The notes beneath the pieces were generated by a model that was not told where the DNA came from, ran no database searches, and worked only from the letters and a program-made list of their open reading frames with translations. 64,000 nt of DNA from Herbaspirillum frisingense GSF30 (GTDB lineage: Bacteria; Pseudomonadota; Gammaproteobacteria; Burkholderiales; Burkholderiaceae_D): positions 60,541-124,540 of the forward strand of contig NZ_AEEC02000014.1 of assembly GCF_000300975.2 (NCBI RefSeq). The letters are read 5' to 3'. Within the stretch, counting starts at the first letter, position 1, and each line of letters starts with the position of its first letter. Of the stretch, positions 37,917-45,708 are shown piece by piece. The position numbers and the translations under genes are program-made.

Positions 37917-38528
37917 ATGCCCAATGCCAACCGCGGCGCTGTCGGATTCCAGTCCAGCGAATTCGAACAGGAATACGACCGCCCCTCCAAGTCCCAACTC
38001 AAGCGCGAGATGGATGCCCTGCAAAAACTGGGCGAATCGCTGGTCGCCGAACCGCGCGACCGCGTCAAGCGCGTCCCCATGCCGGAAGACGTGCGCGATG
38101 CCATCCTCGAATGCCAGCAGATCAAGGATCACGAAGGCCGTCGTCGCCAGATGCAGTACGTGGGCAAGAAGATGCGCACACTGGAGCCGGATGAACTGGC
38201 CATCATCCAGAAGACCATCGACAGCTGGCACGGCGCCTCCAAGGCCGAAACGGCCGCCATGCACGCCCTGGAGCGCCGCCGCGAAAAGCTGCTGGCCGAC
38301 GACCAGGCCCTGACCGAACTTTTGAACCGCCATCCCGAGGTCGACGCGCAGCACATGCGCACGCTGATCCGCAATGCCCGCAAGGAACAGGCCGAGCACA
38401 AGCCGCCCAAGGCCTACCGCGAAATCTTCCAGATCCTCAAGCAGCTGCAGACCCAGGCCAACCTGGCCAAGGGCGAAGCGATCGTGGATCAGGACCAGCA
38501 GGACGAGCAGGACGACGATGAGCGTTGA
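37917..38528 (+). CDS. darP: Ribosome-associated protein DarP (YjgA, DUF615)
   Basis: Assists late maturation of the 50S ribosomal subunit. The 203-residue, highly charged protein has the DUF615 text FEQEYDRPSKSQLKREMDAL, LRIPM-like spacing, and a helical C-terminus. Its last codons overlap the mog start by 11 bases (ATG at 38518, stop at 38526-38528), so the two are translationally coupled. pmbA is divergent upstream. Confidence 0.93.
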   Translation: MPNANRGAVGFQSSEFEQEYDRPSKSQLKREMDALQKLGESLVAEPRDRVKRVPMPEDVRDAILECQQIKDHEGRRRQMQYVGKKMRTLEPDELAIIQKTIDSWHGASKAETAAMHALERRREKLLADDQALTELLNRHPEVDAQHMRTLIRNARKEQAEHKPPKAYREIFQILKQLQTQANLAKGEAIVDQDQQDEQDDDER

Positions 38529-39147
38529 CGCCCGGGCAGGCCGGCGCGAGGTGCTGCGGGTCGGGCTGGTCTCGATCTCGGACCGCGCCTCCGGCGGGGT
38601 CTACCAGGACCAGGGCATCCCGGCCCTGCAGGAATGGCTGGGCAGCGCGCTGGCCACCCCGTTCCAGATCGAAACCCGCCTGATCCCCGACGAACGCGAC
38701 CAGATCGAACAGACCCTGATGGAACTGGTCGATGTCGCTGCCTGTGACCTGGTGCTCACCACCGGCGGCACCGGCCCCTCGCGCCGCGACGTCACGCCCG
38801 AAGCCACACTGGCCATCGGCACCAAGGAAATGCCGGGCTTCGGCGAGCAGATGCGCCAGATCAGCCTGCAGTTCGTGCCGACTGCCATCCTGTCGCGCCA
38901 GGTGGCGGTGATCCGCGAGACCGAGCGCCACGCTGCACTGGTGCTGAACCTGCCGGGCCAGCCCAAGTCCATCCGCGAAACACTGGAAGGCCTGAAGGAA
39001 GCCGATGGCAAGGTCAAGGTGCCGGGCATCTTCGCCGCCATCCCCTACTGCATCGACCTCATCGGTGGCCCTTACATCGAGACCGACGACACCGTCTGCA
39101 AGGCCTTCCGTCCCAAGTCGGCGATCCGGCCGGCGGTCAAACCCTAG
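38518..39147 (+). CDS. mog: Molybdopterin adenylyltransferase Mog
   Basis: Adenylylates molybdopterin before MoeA inserts molybdate. The 209-residue product carries the MoCF_biosynth motifs TTGGTGPSRRDVTPEATLAI and LPGQPKSIRETLEGL, and the C-terminal FAAIPYCIDLIGGPYIET, which matches the Mog rather than the MoaB form. The start at 38518 lies inside the end of darP. It is separated by 30 kb from moaA-mobA-moeA, so the Moco pathway is split in this genome. A perfect hairpin follows the stop. Confidence 0.93.
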   Translation: MSVDARAGRREVLRVGLVSISDRASGGVYQDQGIPALQEWLGSALATPFQIETRLIPDERDQIEQTLMELVDVAACDLVLTTGGTGPSRRDVTPEATLAIGTKEMPGFGEQMRQISLQFVPTAILSRQVAVIRETERHAALVLNLPGQPKSIRETLEGLKEADGKVKVPGIFAAIPYCIDLIGGPYIETDDTVCKAFRPKSAIRPAVKP

Positions 39148-39160
39148 GGCATCATGTTCA

Positions 39161-39188
39161 CACTGAATCTGCGAGAGCAGATTCAGTG
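39161..39188. terminator. Perfect hairpin after mog
   Basis: A 12-bp perfect stem, CACTGAATCTGC with GCAGATTCAGTG, has a GAGA tetraloop and lies between the converging mog and 39199 genes. No T-run follows, so it may be a weak or rho-assisted terminator or a repeat. The left side (TGTTCACACTGAATCTG) recurs near the right end of the window. Confidence 0.65.
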
Positions 39189-39198
39189 CGCACAGGCG

Positions 39199-39861
39199 CT
39201 AGTTCGGACACTTCCCCTCATCCGGCCCGCCGCACAGCGTGGCCGCATTCAGCAAATCCAGGAACTGCTGCAGACCCGCCGGGCTGATCCGGTAAGGGTA
39301 TTGCTTCAGTGCGTTCTCGGTGGGCGGCCGCCAGCTGAACTGCACCACGAACAGCCGCTCCTTGCCCTGATAGACCGCCAGCACCGTCCCCTCGCCATAC
39401 GGGGCCGAGGGACCGACGCGGTCGCAGAAGCCACCGCTGACCGACAGCGGGATATTGTTGGTGCTGCCATCCTTCTGCGACATCGGCACGAAGCGCCCCG
39501 GGCAATTGCGCTGGGCACCCTGCATCACCTCGCTCAGGGCCACCTGCGGCACGGTCACATTGCGCGCCCGGATGTTGGCCAGCAGGCCGGCGTCGGGAAA
39601 GCTGCGGCGCTGCACGCCCATATAGCCCTCGCGCCAGGAATCGTGCGCCTCGTTGGCGGGCAGGAAGTCGACCACGTAATCGCCCTCCGGATCACCATTC
39701 ATGTAGGCCAGCCGCCAACCCGGCGGCGGCGCGATCATCAGGTTTTCGCCCACGGGCTGGAACAGCCGTCCCTCGGCCTCGGCATGCCCCGGCACGGGGG
39801 CCAGCATCAGCAATGCGGCGCAGGTGGCCAGCAGGTGGCGGATCAATGGTCGGCAATTCAT
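39199..39861 (-). CDS. Hypothetical secreted protein
   Basis: I do not recognise a family. The 220-residue product starts at ATG 39861 and carries a signal peptide (residues 1-27: RHLLATCAALLMLAPVPGHA). The mature protein has no obvious membrane segment; it includes APPPGWRLAYMNGDPEGDYV, two regions with Cys (QRNCPGRF, GGFCDRVG) and a C-terminal CGGPDEGKCPN, so disulphides are possible. The frame is open to 40032 but only the internal start gives a clean signal peptide. It converges with mog. Confidence 0.75.
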   Translation of the reverse strand: MNCRPLIRHLLATCAALLMLAPVPGHAEAEGRLFQPVGENLMIAPPPGWRLAYMNGDPEGDYVVDFLPANEAHDSWREGYMGVQRRSFPDAGLLANIRARNVTVPQVALSEVMQGAQRNCPGRFVPMSQKDGSTNNIPLSVSGGFCDRVGPSAPYGEGTVLAVYQGKERLFVVQFSWRPPTENALKQYPYRISPAGLQQFLDLLNAATLCGGPDEGKCPN

Positions 39862-40066
39862 GGAAGCATCCTCGTTCGGCGCGGCAGCATTTGCGCGGTG
39901 TTCATCGTATGATGTGAGCCCATCGCAATATGACTGGTTCGCAGCGACACTGGACGACGGACAACACCGTATTGTGCGCCGCCCCGGCGGCAGACACAAA
40001 TCCGCCGCCTGCGCTGGGCCGTCAAGCGCCAACCGTCAACTCACAAGCAATCAGGAAACCTCGCCC

Positions 40067-40735
40067 ATGGCCGCTCAACTCGAAACGATACAGATCGAAA
40101 CCGCCCCCAACCCGACCGCTGCCGTCATCTGGCTGCACGGCCTGGGTGCCGACGGGTCGGACTTCGTGCCCATCGTGCGCGAGCTGGACCTCTCCGGCTG
40201 CCCGCCGATCCGCTTCATCTTCCCCACCGCGCCCACCATGCCGGTGACCATCAACGGCGGCTACGTGATGCGCGCCTGGTACGACATCTTCGCCCCCGAC
40301 CTGGTGCGCCGCGAAGACGAACCCGGCCTGCGCGCCTCGCAGGCCGCCGTCGAAGCGCTGATCGCCAACGAAAAGGCGCGTGGCATCCCGGCCGAGCGCA
40401 TCGTGCTGGCCGGCTTCTCGCAAGGCTGCGCCATGACCCTGCAGACCGGCCTGCGCCATCCGGAGCGACTGGCCGGCCTGATGTGCCTGTCCGGCTACCT
40501 GCCGCTGGCGGCCACCATCGAGGCCGAACGCCACGGCGCCAACCATGACACACCGATCTTCATGGCGCACGGCACCATGGACCCGGTGGTGGTGCTGGAA
40601 CGCGCCGTCAAATCGCGCGAACTGCTCACGCAACTGGGCCACAAGGTCGAATGGCATGACTACCCCATGCAGCACTCGGTGTGTGGCGAAGAAGTGGCCG
40701 ATATCGGCGCCTGGCTGACCAAGGTCCTGGCCTGA
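40067..40735 (+). CDS. Carboxylesterase/phospholipase (alpha/beta hydrolase)
   Basis: A 222-residue cytoplasmic esterase of the acyl-protein-thioesterase/YpfH-like carboxylesterase family. The N-terminus ETAPNPTAAVIWLHGLGADG is diagnostic. The nucleophile elbow GFSQGCAMTL holds the catalytic serine, with Asp in THGTMDPVV-type text (AHGTMDPVVV) and His near the end (YPMQHSVCGEE). It acts on short-chain esters; the physiological substrate is unknown. ATG 40067 gives the normal start; the frame is open upstream to 39824. Confidence 0.92.
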   Translation: MAAQLETIQIETAPNPTAAVIWLHGLGADGSDFVPIVRELDLSGCPPIRFIFPTAPTMPVTINGGYVMRAWYDIFAPDLVRREDEPGLRASQAAVEALIANEKARGIPAERIVLAGFSQGCAMTLQTGLRHPERLAGLMCLSGYLPLAATIEAERHGANHDTPIFMAHGTMDPVVVLERAVKSRELLTQLGHKVEWHDYPMQHSVCGEEVADIGAWLTKVLA

Positions 40736-40802
40736 AGTCCTCGACCCTGAGCCCTGAGTTCTGATCCCCTGATGCCGCGCTGAACGCGACGGCGACGGAA
40801 AA

Positions 40803-40841
40803 CACAACGCCCCGGACGACGCTGTCGTTCGGGGCGTTGTG
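40803..40841. terminator. Hairpin between two esterase genes
   Basis: CACAACGCCCCG (40803-40814) pairs with CGGGGCGTTGTG (40830-40841), extended inward by further pairs. It lies between convergent genes, with only a weak T-tract, so terminator function is likely but not certain. Confidence 0.65.
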
Positions 40842-40892
40842 CTTGAAGCCGGACGCTGCCTGTGCAGCGGTCCGGCACTTCCGGTCAGGCGA

Positions 40893-41915
40893 TTACTTCA
40901 GGCGGAACTTCAGTTCCTCGCCCGCCTGACGCATTGCGGTCTGCACGGCAGGTACCTTGGCCAGCACGTTCAGCAGGCCGAAGTCATGGATCATGCCGTT
41001 GTAGCGCACGCTGGTCACGGCCACACCGGCGGCTTGCAGCTTGCGACCGTAGGCTTCGCCTTCGTCACGCAGCACGTCGTTTTCGGCGGTCTGGATCAGG
41101 GTCGGCGGCAGGCCGGTCAACTCAGCCTGGGAAGCATTGAGCGGCGAAGCGTAGATTTCCTTGCGCTTGGCGGCGTCGGTGGTGTAGCTGTCCCAGAACC
41201 ACTTCATCATGTTCTTGGTGAGGAAGTAACCATTGGCGAACTGGTTGTAGGAACCGGTCTCGAAGTTGGCATCGGTCACCGGCCACATCAGCACTTCCGA
41301 ACGCAGCGCGGGGCCCCCCTTGTCCTTGGCCATCAGGGCCACGACCGCGGCCATGTTGCCGCCGACGCTGTTGCCAGCCACGGCCAGGCGCTTGCCATCG
41401 ACGTTGATTTCCTTGCCATGAGCGGCCACCCACTTGGTGGCGGCGTAGGCCTGGTTGATCGCCACACCGTAACCGGCTTCCGGCGACGGGGTGTAGTTCA
41501 CGAACACGGCCACGGCACCGGAGTTGGCCACCAGGTCACGCACCAGACGTTCGTGGGTCGGGAAGTCGCCCAGCACCCAGCCACCACCGTGGAAGAACAT
41601 GAAGGCCGGCAGCGTCTTCTTGGCCGAGCCGGCCGGACGCACGATGGTCAGCTTGATCTCCTGGCCGTCGGCGGTGATGGTCTTTTCCGACACATCCGCC
41701 TTGGGCAGTTCCAGCTTCACGCCGGCTTGCGCCCCCACCAGCACGGCACGTGCATCTTTCGGGGAGAGCTGTTCCAGGGGCTTGCCACCGCCCGCTTCCA
41801 GGGCTTGCAGGAAGGACTGGGTGGTCGGCTCGACACCGGCGTCACCAGCTGCGTAGGCATTGCCGAATACCAGACCGATGGCGGCGACGGCGGCGAGTTG
41901 TTTGAACGATTTCAT
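40893..41915 (-). CDS. Secreted HSL-family esterase/lipase
   Basis: An exported alpha/beta hydrolase of the hormone-sensitive-lipase family. The 340-residue product has a signal peptide (residues 1-22, MKSFKQLAAVAAIGLVFGNAYA), the oxyanion motif HGGGWVLGD, the nucleophile elbow GNSVGGNMAA, a late Asp in ENDVLRDEGE, and His in GMIHDFGLLN. It probably hydrolyses short acyl esters in the periplasm. An OhrR-type regulator lies upstream in the same direction, and two copies of a probable operator stand in the 334-base gap between them, so peroxide- or phenolic-responsive control is plausible. Confidence 0.9.
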   Translation of the reverse strand: MKSFKQLAAVAAIGLVFGNAYAAGDAGVEPTTQSFLQALEAGGGKPLEQLSPKDARAVLVGAQAGVKLELPKADVSEKTITADGQEIKLTIVRPAGSAKKTLPAFMFFHGGGWVLGDFPTHERLVRDLVANSGAVAVFVNYTPSPEAGYGVAINQAYAATKWVAAHGKEINVDGKRLAVAGNSVGGNMAAVVALMAKDKGGPALRSEVLMWPVTDANFETGSYNQFANGYFLTKNMMKWFWDSYTTDAAKRKEIYASPLNASQAELTGLPPTLIQTAENDVLRDEGEAYGRKLQAAGVAVTSVRYNGMIHDFGLLNVLAKVPAVQTAMRQAGEELKFRLK

Positions 41916-42054
41916 GATCTTCTTCCTTTTTTCTATGGTCGGATTGGTGCATCTGCACCGGGAAATTTCAACGAGGGAACAACAACCAGCTACTTCGAAA
42001 CACTGACCTCAAGGGTCGAAAACTGCATGGAAAACACATACAACTAAATCACTA

Positions 42055-42078
42055 TTAAATAGCAAACTACTTATTAAA
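42055..42078. promoter_or_regulatory. Probable OhrR-type operator, site 1 (esterase upstream region)
   Basis: TTAAATAGC-AA-ACTACTTAT is an imperfect inverted repeat, nearly identical to sites at 42186 and 42736. It lies about 140 bases upstream of the esterase start. Confidence 0.65.
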
Positions 42079-42185
42079 ACCATTGGCTCTGCGTATAACA
42101 GCGCGTCCTGCAAACCTGGGAGATATTGACCTTGCTCACCATCGATCGCCGACAAGGGTGCCGATGCGATCAATTTACCACGCTA

Positions 42186-42209
42186 TTATATAGCGCACTA
42201 CTTATATCA
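42186..42209. promoter_or_regulatory. Probable OhrR-type operator, site 2 (esterase upstream region)
   Basis: TTATATAGC-GC-ACTACTTAT shares the same right half-site as site 1. It lies about 270 bases upstream of the esterase start and 41 bases after the regulator gene stop. Confidence 0.6.
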
Positions 42210-42249
42210 CCTTAAAAAAGGGACGTCGGCTCGCCATCACATCCCTCTC

Positions 42250-42711
42250 TCACTCGCCCGTGTTCTTGTGCAAGCGGGCGCGCAGCTCCATCAATTCTTC
42301 CTTCATCGCCATCAGTTCGGCGGCGGTGGACTCGGTCGCCCTCAACACTTCCCTCGGTAGCTCCACCGCCTGCTCACGCAGTGCGTCGCCTTCGGGCGTC
42401 AGGGAAATGACCACCTGGCGCTCATCGCTGGCCGCCCGTTCGCGGGTCAACAGTCCCTGCGCTTCCATGCGCTTGAGCAAGGGCGTGAGCGTGGCCGAAT
42501 CCAGCACCAGGCGCTCGCCAATCTCGGAGACCGTCAACTGGTCCTGCTCCCACAACACCATCAGCACCAGGTACTGCGAATAGGTGATGCCCATGTTGCG
42601 CAAGAGTTTGCGGTAGAGCTTGCTCATCGACAGCGAAGTCGAGTACAGCGCAAAACACAACTGGGCATCCAGTAGCGGGGCCGTCTTGCGTTTGTCTGTT
42701 TTCGAATTCAT
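42250..42711 (-). CDS. ohrR: MarR-family regulator, OhrR type
   Basis: A 153-residue winged-helix repressor closely matching the organic-hydroperoxide sensor Ohr[18 protein letters not shown] contains the expected redox cysteine C19, followed by [15 protein letters not shown] and [21 protein letters not shown] (DNA-binding helix). OhrR normally controls the peroxidase gene ohr; no ohr lies in this window, and the downstream gene is a secreted esterase. A copy of the operator-like sequence lies just upstream of its own start, so it is probably self-repressed. Confidence 0.9.
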   Translation of the reverse strand: MNSKTDKRKTAPLLDAQLCFALYSTSLSMSKLYRKLLRNMGITYSQYLVLMVLWEQDQLTVSEIGERLVLDSATLTPLLKRMEAQGLLTRERAASDERQVVISLTPEGDALREQAVELPREVLRATESTAAELMAMKEELMELRARLHKNTGE

Positions 42712-42735
42712 GGACGCAGTTTAACGAGGCCAAAA

Positions 42736-42759
42736 TTAAATAGCAAGCGATTTAATGAA
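42736..42759. promoter_or_regulatory. Probable OhrR-type operator, site 3 (own promoter)
   Basis: TTAAATAGC-AA-GCGATTTAA is the most symmetric of three related sites (one mismatch between the nine-base halves). It lies 25 bases upstream of the regulator ATG, suggesting autoregulation. Confidence 0.7.
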
Positions 42760-43159
42760 AAATCTTTTAATGCGCTCTTGCGAGGTCATTCCGCAACATG
42801 ATCTTGCCCCACCACTTGCCCCCATCCGATAGCGCCGCACGCACCGCCGCAGGGCATTGCCCCATCGGCGAACCTCACTACGCCCTGCCATGAATCACGG
42901 CACGAAGCACCGCCCGGAGGCCTCTCCGGCCGACCAGGCAAGTGCTGCAAGGCATCCCACAAGTGAGCCCGATCCGGGCAGACATGGCACGGTTCATGCA
43001 TGTCTTCTTTGTTGTATACATTGACGTATCCGTCCTTGCCCTCACCGTTTTCATCGCCTAAGCTGCCGCGATGGCCTGACGACATTCCCCTGCACCGAGC
43101 GGTGTGGGAACGCCAGCCGGCTGCGACCAGTGCGTGATGACCTTTGAAAGGAACTCCGA
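42760..43159. other. Intergenic region upstream of the first peptide ABC operon
   Basis: About 400 bases with no convincing gene. It should hold the promoter of the ABC operon. The one clear signal is the palindrome TGTATACA at 43013-43020 (described separately). A good AAAGGA ribosome-binding site precedes the ATG at 43160. Confidence 0.5.
43012..43021. promoter_or_regulatory. Candidate GntR/FCD operator upstream of ABC operon
   Basis: TTGTATACAT contains the perfect 8-bp palindrome TGTATACA, close to the general site pattern of FadR-subfamily GntR proteins. It lies about 140 bases before the operon, whose distal end encodes such a regulator. I saw no other TTGTATACA in the window. The link to that regulator is inferred. 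Confidence 0.45.
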
Positions 43160-44659
43160 ATGAACCAGCGCGTCTCCCGTTTCCTGTTGTCCACGATGTC
43201 CTCGGCGGTGCTTGCCGCCTGTTCCCTGCCGGCCTTGGCCGTGACCCTGAACATCTCGCTGGACGCCGATCCCGGCAAGCTCGATCCGACCCAGTCCTCG
43301 ATGCTCAATGAGCGCATCGTCTACCAGAGTATCTTCGACAAGCTGGTGGACCTGGATGGCGAAGGCAAGATCGTGCCGATGCTGGCGGAGCGCTGGACCG
43401 TCTCGGAGGATCAGAAGACCTATACCCTCTTTCTGCGCAAGGGCGTGAAGTTCCAGGACGGCACGCCCTTCGATGCCAAGGCGGTGGAATTCAACCTGCT
43501 GCGCGGCCAGGAAAAGACCTCTTTGCGCCGTAACGAGCTGAAGTACGTCAGCAAGATCACGGTGGTGGACGAGCACACCATCAAGCTGGATCTCTCCACG
43601 CCCTTCGCGCCCTTCCTCTCCATCCTCACCGACCGTGCCGGCATGATGTCCTCGCCGGCGGCCGTGAAGAAATACGGCGACGACTACGTCAACCATCCGG
43701 TCGGCACCGGCCCCTTCAGCTATGAAGGCCGGCTCAAGGGCGCCACCATCACCCTGAAGAAGAATCCCGACTACTGGCGCGCCGGCCTGCCCAAGGTGGA
43801 CGAGGTGATCTACAAGATCATGCCGGACGTCAACGTGGCCTTCAACAACCTGCGCAGCGGCCAGGTGGACATCACCAATCGCTTCCCCTACAAGGAAATC
43901 ACCAACGTCCCCGCCAACGCCAGCTACACCGTGCTCAACAAGCCCTCGCTGGGCTTCCGCGGCTTCTACATGAATACCGGCAAGCCTCCCTTCGACAAGA
44001 AGGAAGTGCGCGAAGCCGTGGACATCCTGATCGACCGCAACGCCATCGCCAAGGTGGTCTACAACAACGCCGTCGCTGCCGGCCACTCGCCCTTCTCCAA
44101 GGCGCAGTTCGCCAACGGTCCCAGCGACGTCCCGCCCAAGGTCGATGTGGCGCGTGCCAAGGCACTGCTGAAGGCAGCCGGCAAGGAAGGCGGCTTCAGC
44201 TTCAAGCTGACCCTGCCCACCACCCCGGATGAATTGCAGGTCGGCCAGATGATCCAGGGCATGCTGCGCCCCGCCGGCATCAGCGTCACGCTGGAAAAGA
44301 CCGAGCTGGCCACCCAGATCGAGGCCGGCAAGGCCGGCAATTTCGAAGGCCTCTTCGTGGGCTGGAGCGGACGTCCCGATCCGGACCAGAACATCTATGA
44401 CTTCGTCACCACCAATGGCTCGCTGAACTACTCCCACTTCGGCGCCAAGGAAGTGGACGACCTGCTGCAGCAGGCCCGGGTGGAAGGCGACCAGGCCAAG
44501 CGCAAGGGCTTCTACGACCAGGCCATGGCCATCCTGGTCAAGGAAGTGCCCTACATCTACACGGTGCATGACAACGTGCTGTTCGGCATCGCCAAGTCGG
44601 TCAAGGGCTTCCAGTACGTGCCCGACGGCGTGATCCGCACTGCCACCGTGTCCAAGTAA
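43160..44659 (+). CDS. Peptide ABC transporter, periplasmic substrate-binding protein
   Basis: A 499-residue SBP_bac_5 family (DppA/OppA/GsiB-type) binding protein. The signal peptide is residues 1-27 (SSAVLAACSLPALA; the internal Cys could suggest a lipoprotein, but no proper lipobox follows). The family text includes [36 protein letters not shown] segments, [14 protein letters not shown] and PPFDKKEVREAVDILIDRNAI. The first gene of a six- or seven-gene cluster ending in a gamma-glutamyltransferase, so gamma-glutamyl compounds are a reasonable guess for the ligand. AAAGGA lies about 7 bases before the ATG. Confidence 0.92.
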   Translation: MNQRVSRFLLSTMSSAVLAACSLPALAVTLNISLDADPGKLDPTQSSMLNERIVYQSIFDKLVDLDGEGKIVPMLAERWTVSEDQKTYTLFLRKGVKFQDGTPFDAKAVEFNLLRGQEKTSLRRNELKYVSKITVVDEHTIKLDLSTPFAPFLSILTDRAGMMSSPAAVKKYGDDYVNHPVGTGPFSYEGRLKGATITLKKNPDYWRAGLPKVDEVIYKIMPDVNVAFNNLRSGQVDITNRFPYKEITNVPANASYTVLNKPSLGFRGFYMNTGKPPFDKKEVREAVDILIDRNAIAKVVYNNAVAAGHSPFSKAQFANGPSDVPPKVDVARAKALLKAAGKEGGFSFKLTLPTTPDELQVGQMIQGMLRPAGISVTLEKTELATQIEAGKAGNFEGLFVGWSGRPDPDQNIYDFVTTNGSLNYSHFGAKEVDDLLQQARVEGDQAKRKGFYDQAMAILVKEVPYIYTVHDNVLFGIAKSVKGFQYVPDGVIRTATVSK

Positions 44660-44670
44660 TCGCACGCCAT

Positions 44671-44700
44671 CGCAGGTCGTCTCAGGTCGTTTCAAGTCGT
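44671..44700 (+). repeat. Three 10-bp tandem repeats upstream of first permease gene
   Basis: CGCAGGTCGT, CTCAGGTCGT and TTCAAGTCGT stand head to tail between the binding-protein and permease genes, ending 14 bases before the permease ATG. Origin by slippage is likely; a regulatory role is unproven. Confidence 0.75.
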
Positions 44701-44714
44701 TTCGAAAACAAGCC

Positions 44715-45653
44715 ATGCCCAAGCTGCTCAAGCGTCTCCTGCTGTCCCTCCCCACCCTGCTGCTGGTGAGCATGGTGGTGTTTTCCCTGCTGGCGGTGCT
44801 ACCGGGCGATCCGGTGGCCGCCATCCTCGGCATGGAAGCCACGCCGGAAGCGGCGGCCGCCCTGCGCCTGAAGCTGGGCCTGGACGATCCGCTGCTGGTG
44901 CAGTACGGGCGCTGGCTGTGGGCCGTGCTGCACGGCGACCTGGGCCGCTCCTTCATCGACAACACACCGGTGGCCGACGCCCTGTGGCAACGCCTGCCGG
45001 TGACCATCGAACTGGCCATCGGCAGCTTCCTGGTAGCGGTGATCATCGCCGTGCCGGCCGGCATCCTCTCGGCCGCACGACCGCGTGGCTGGGCCAATGC
45101 CATCGGCACCCTGATCGCGCTCTTCGGCATGTCGGTGCCACACTTCTGGCTGGGCATGCTGTTCATCATCCTGTTTGCGGTCAAGCTGGGCTGGCTGCCG
45201 GCCTCGGGCTTCGTGCCGCTGAGCGTGGACTGGCACGCCAATCTGATCGCCATGATCATGCCCATGGTGGTGACCGGCCTGCGCGAATCGGCCATCCTCA
45301 TGCGCATGGTGCGCAGCAGCCTGCTGGAAGTGCTCAACGAGGATTACATCCGCACCGCCTTCTCCAAGGGCCTGCGCGACTGGCAGGTGGTGCTGGGCCA
45401 CGCCCTGCGCAACGCCATGATCCCGGTGCTCACCGCCAGCGGCCTGATGGTCTCGGGCATGCTCGGTGGACTGGTGATCACCGAGAGCATCTTCGGCATT
45501 CCCGGCATGGGCAAGATGATCGTGGACGCCATCTTCCAGCGCGACTACGTGACCGTGCAAGCCGGCGTGCTGGCCGCCACCGTCATGGTGGTGATCGTCA
45601 ACCTGGGCGTGGACCTGCTCTACAGCGTGATCGATCCGCGTATTTCACGATGA
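44715..45653 (+). CDS. Peptide ABC transporter permease, DppB-type
   Basis: A 312-residue inner-membrane subunit with six predicted membrane helices. An N-terminal helix (LLLSLPTLLLVSMVVFSLLAVLPGDPVAAIL) carries the DppB text LPGDP. The EAA loop reads GLRESAILMRMVRSSLLEVLNEDYIRTAFSKGL (cytoplasmic contact with the ATPases). Length is normal. Lies between the binding protein and the second permease. Confidence 0.94.
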   Translation: MPKLLKRLLLSLPTLLLVSMVVFSLLAVLPGDPVAAILGMEATPEAAAALRLKLGLDDPLLVQYGRWLWAVLHGDLGRSFIDNTPVADALWQRLPVTIELAIGSFLVAVIIAVPAGILSAARPRGWANAIGTLIALFGMSVPHFWLGMLFIILFAVKLGWLPASGFVPLSVDWHANLIAMIMPMVVTGLRESAILMRMVRSSLLEVLNEDYIRTAFSKGLRDWQVVLGHALRNAMIPVLTASGLMVSGMLGGLVITESIFGIPGMGKMIVDAIFQRDYVTVQAGVLAATVMVVIVNLGVDLLYSVIDPRISR

Positions 45654-45708
45654 TCACAATGAGCTTCATGAGCACCATGCATCCCCGCCCACCCTGCCAG
45701 GCCCGACC

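Noticed and set aside
43058..45337. Open frame of 759 codons antisense to the peptide-binding protein
   Set aside because: Overlaps a clear binding protein and permease; shows no protein family features.
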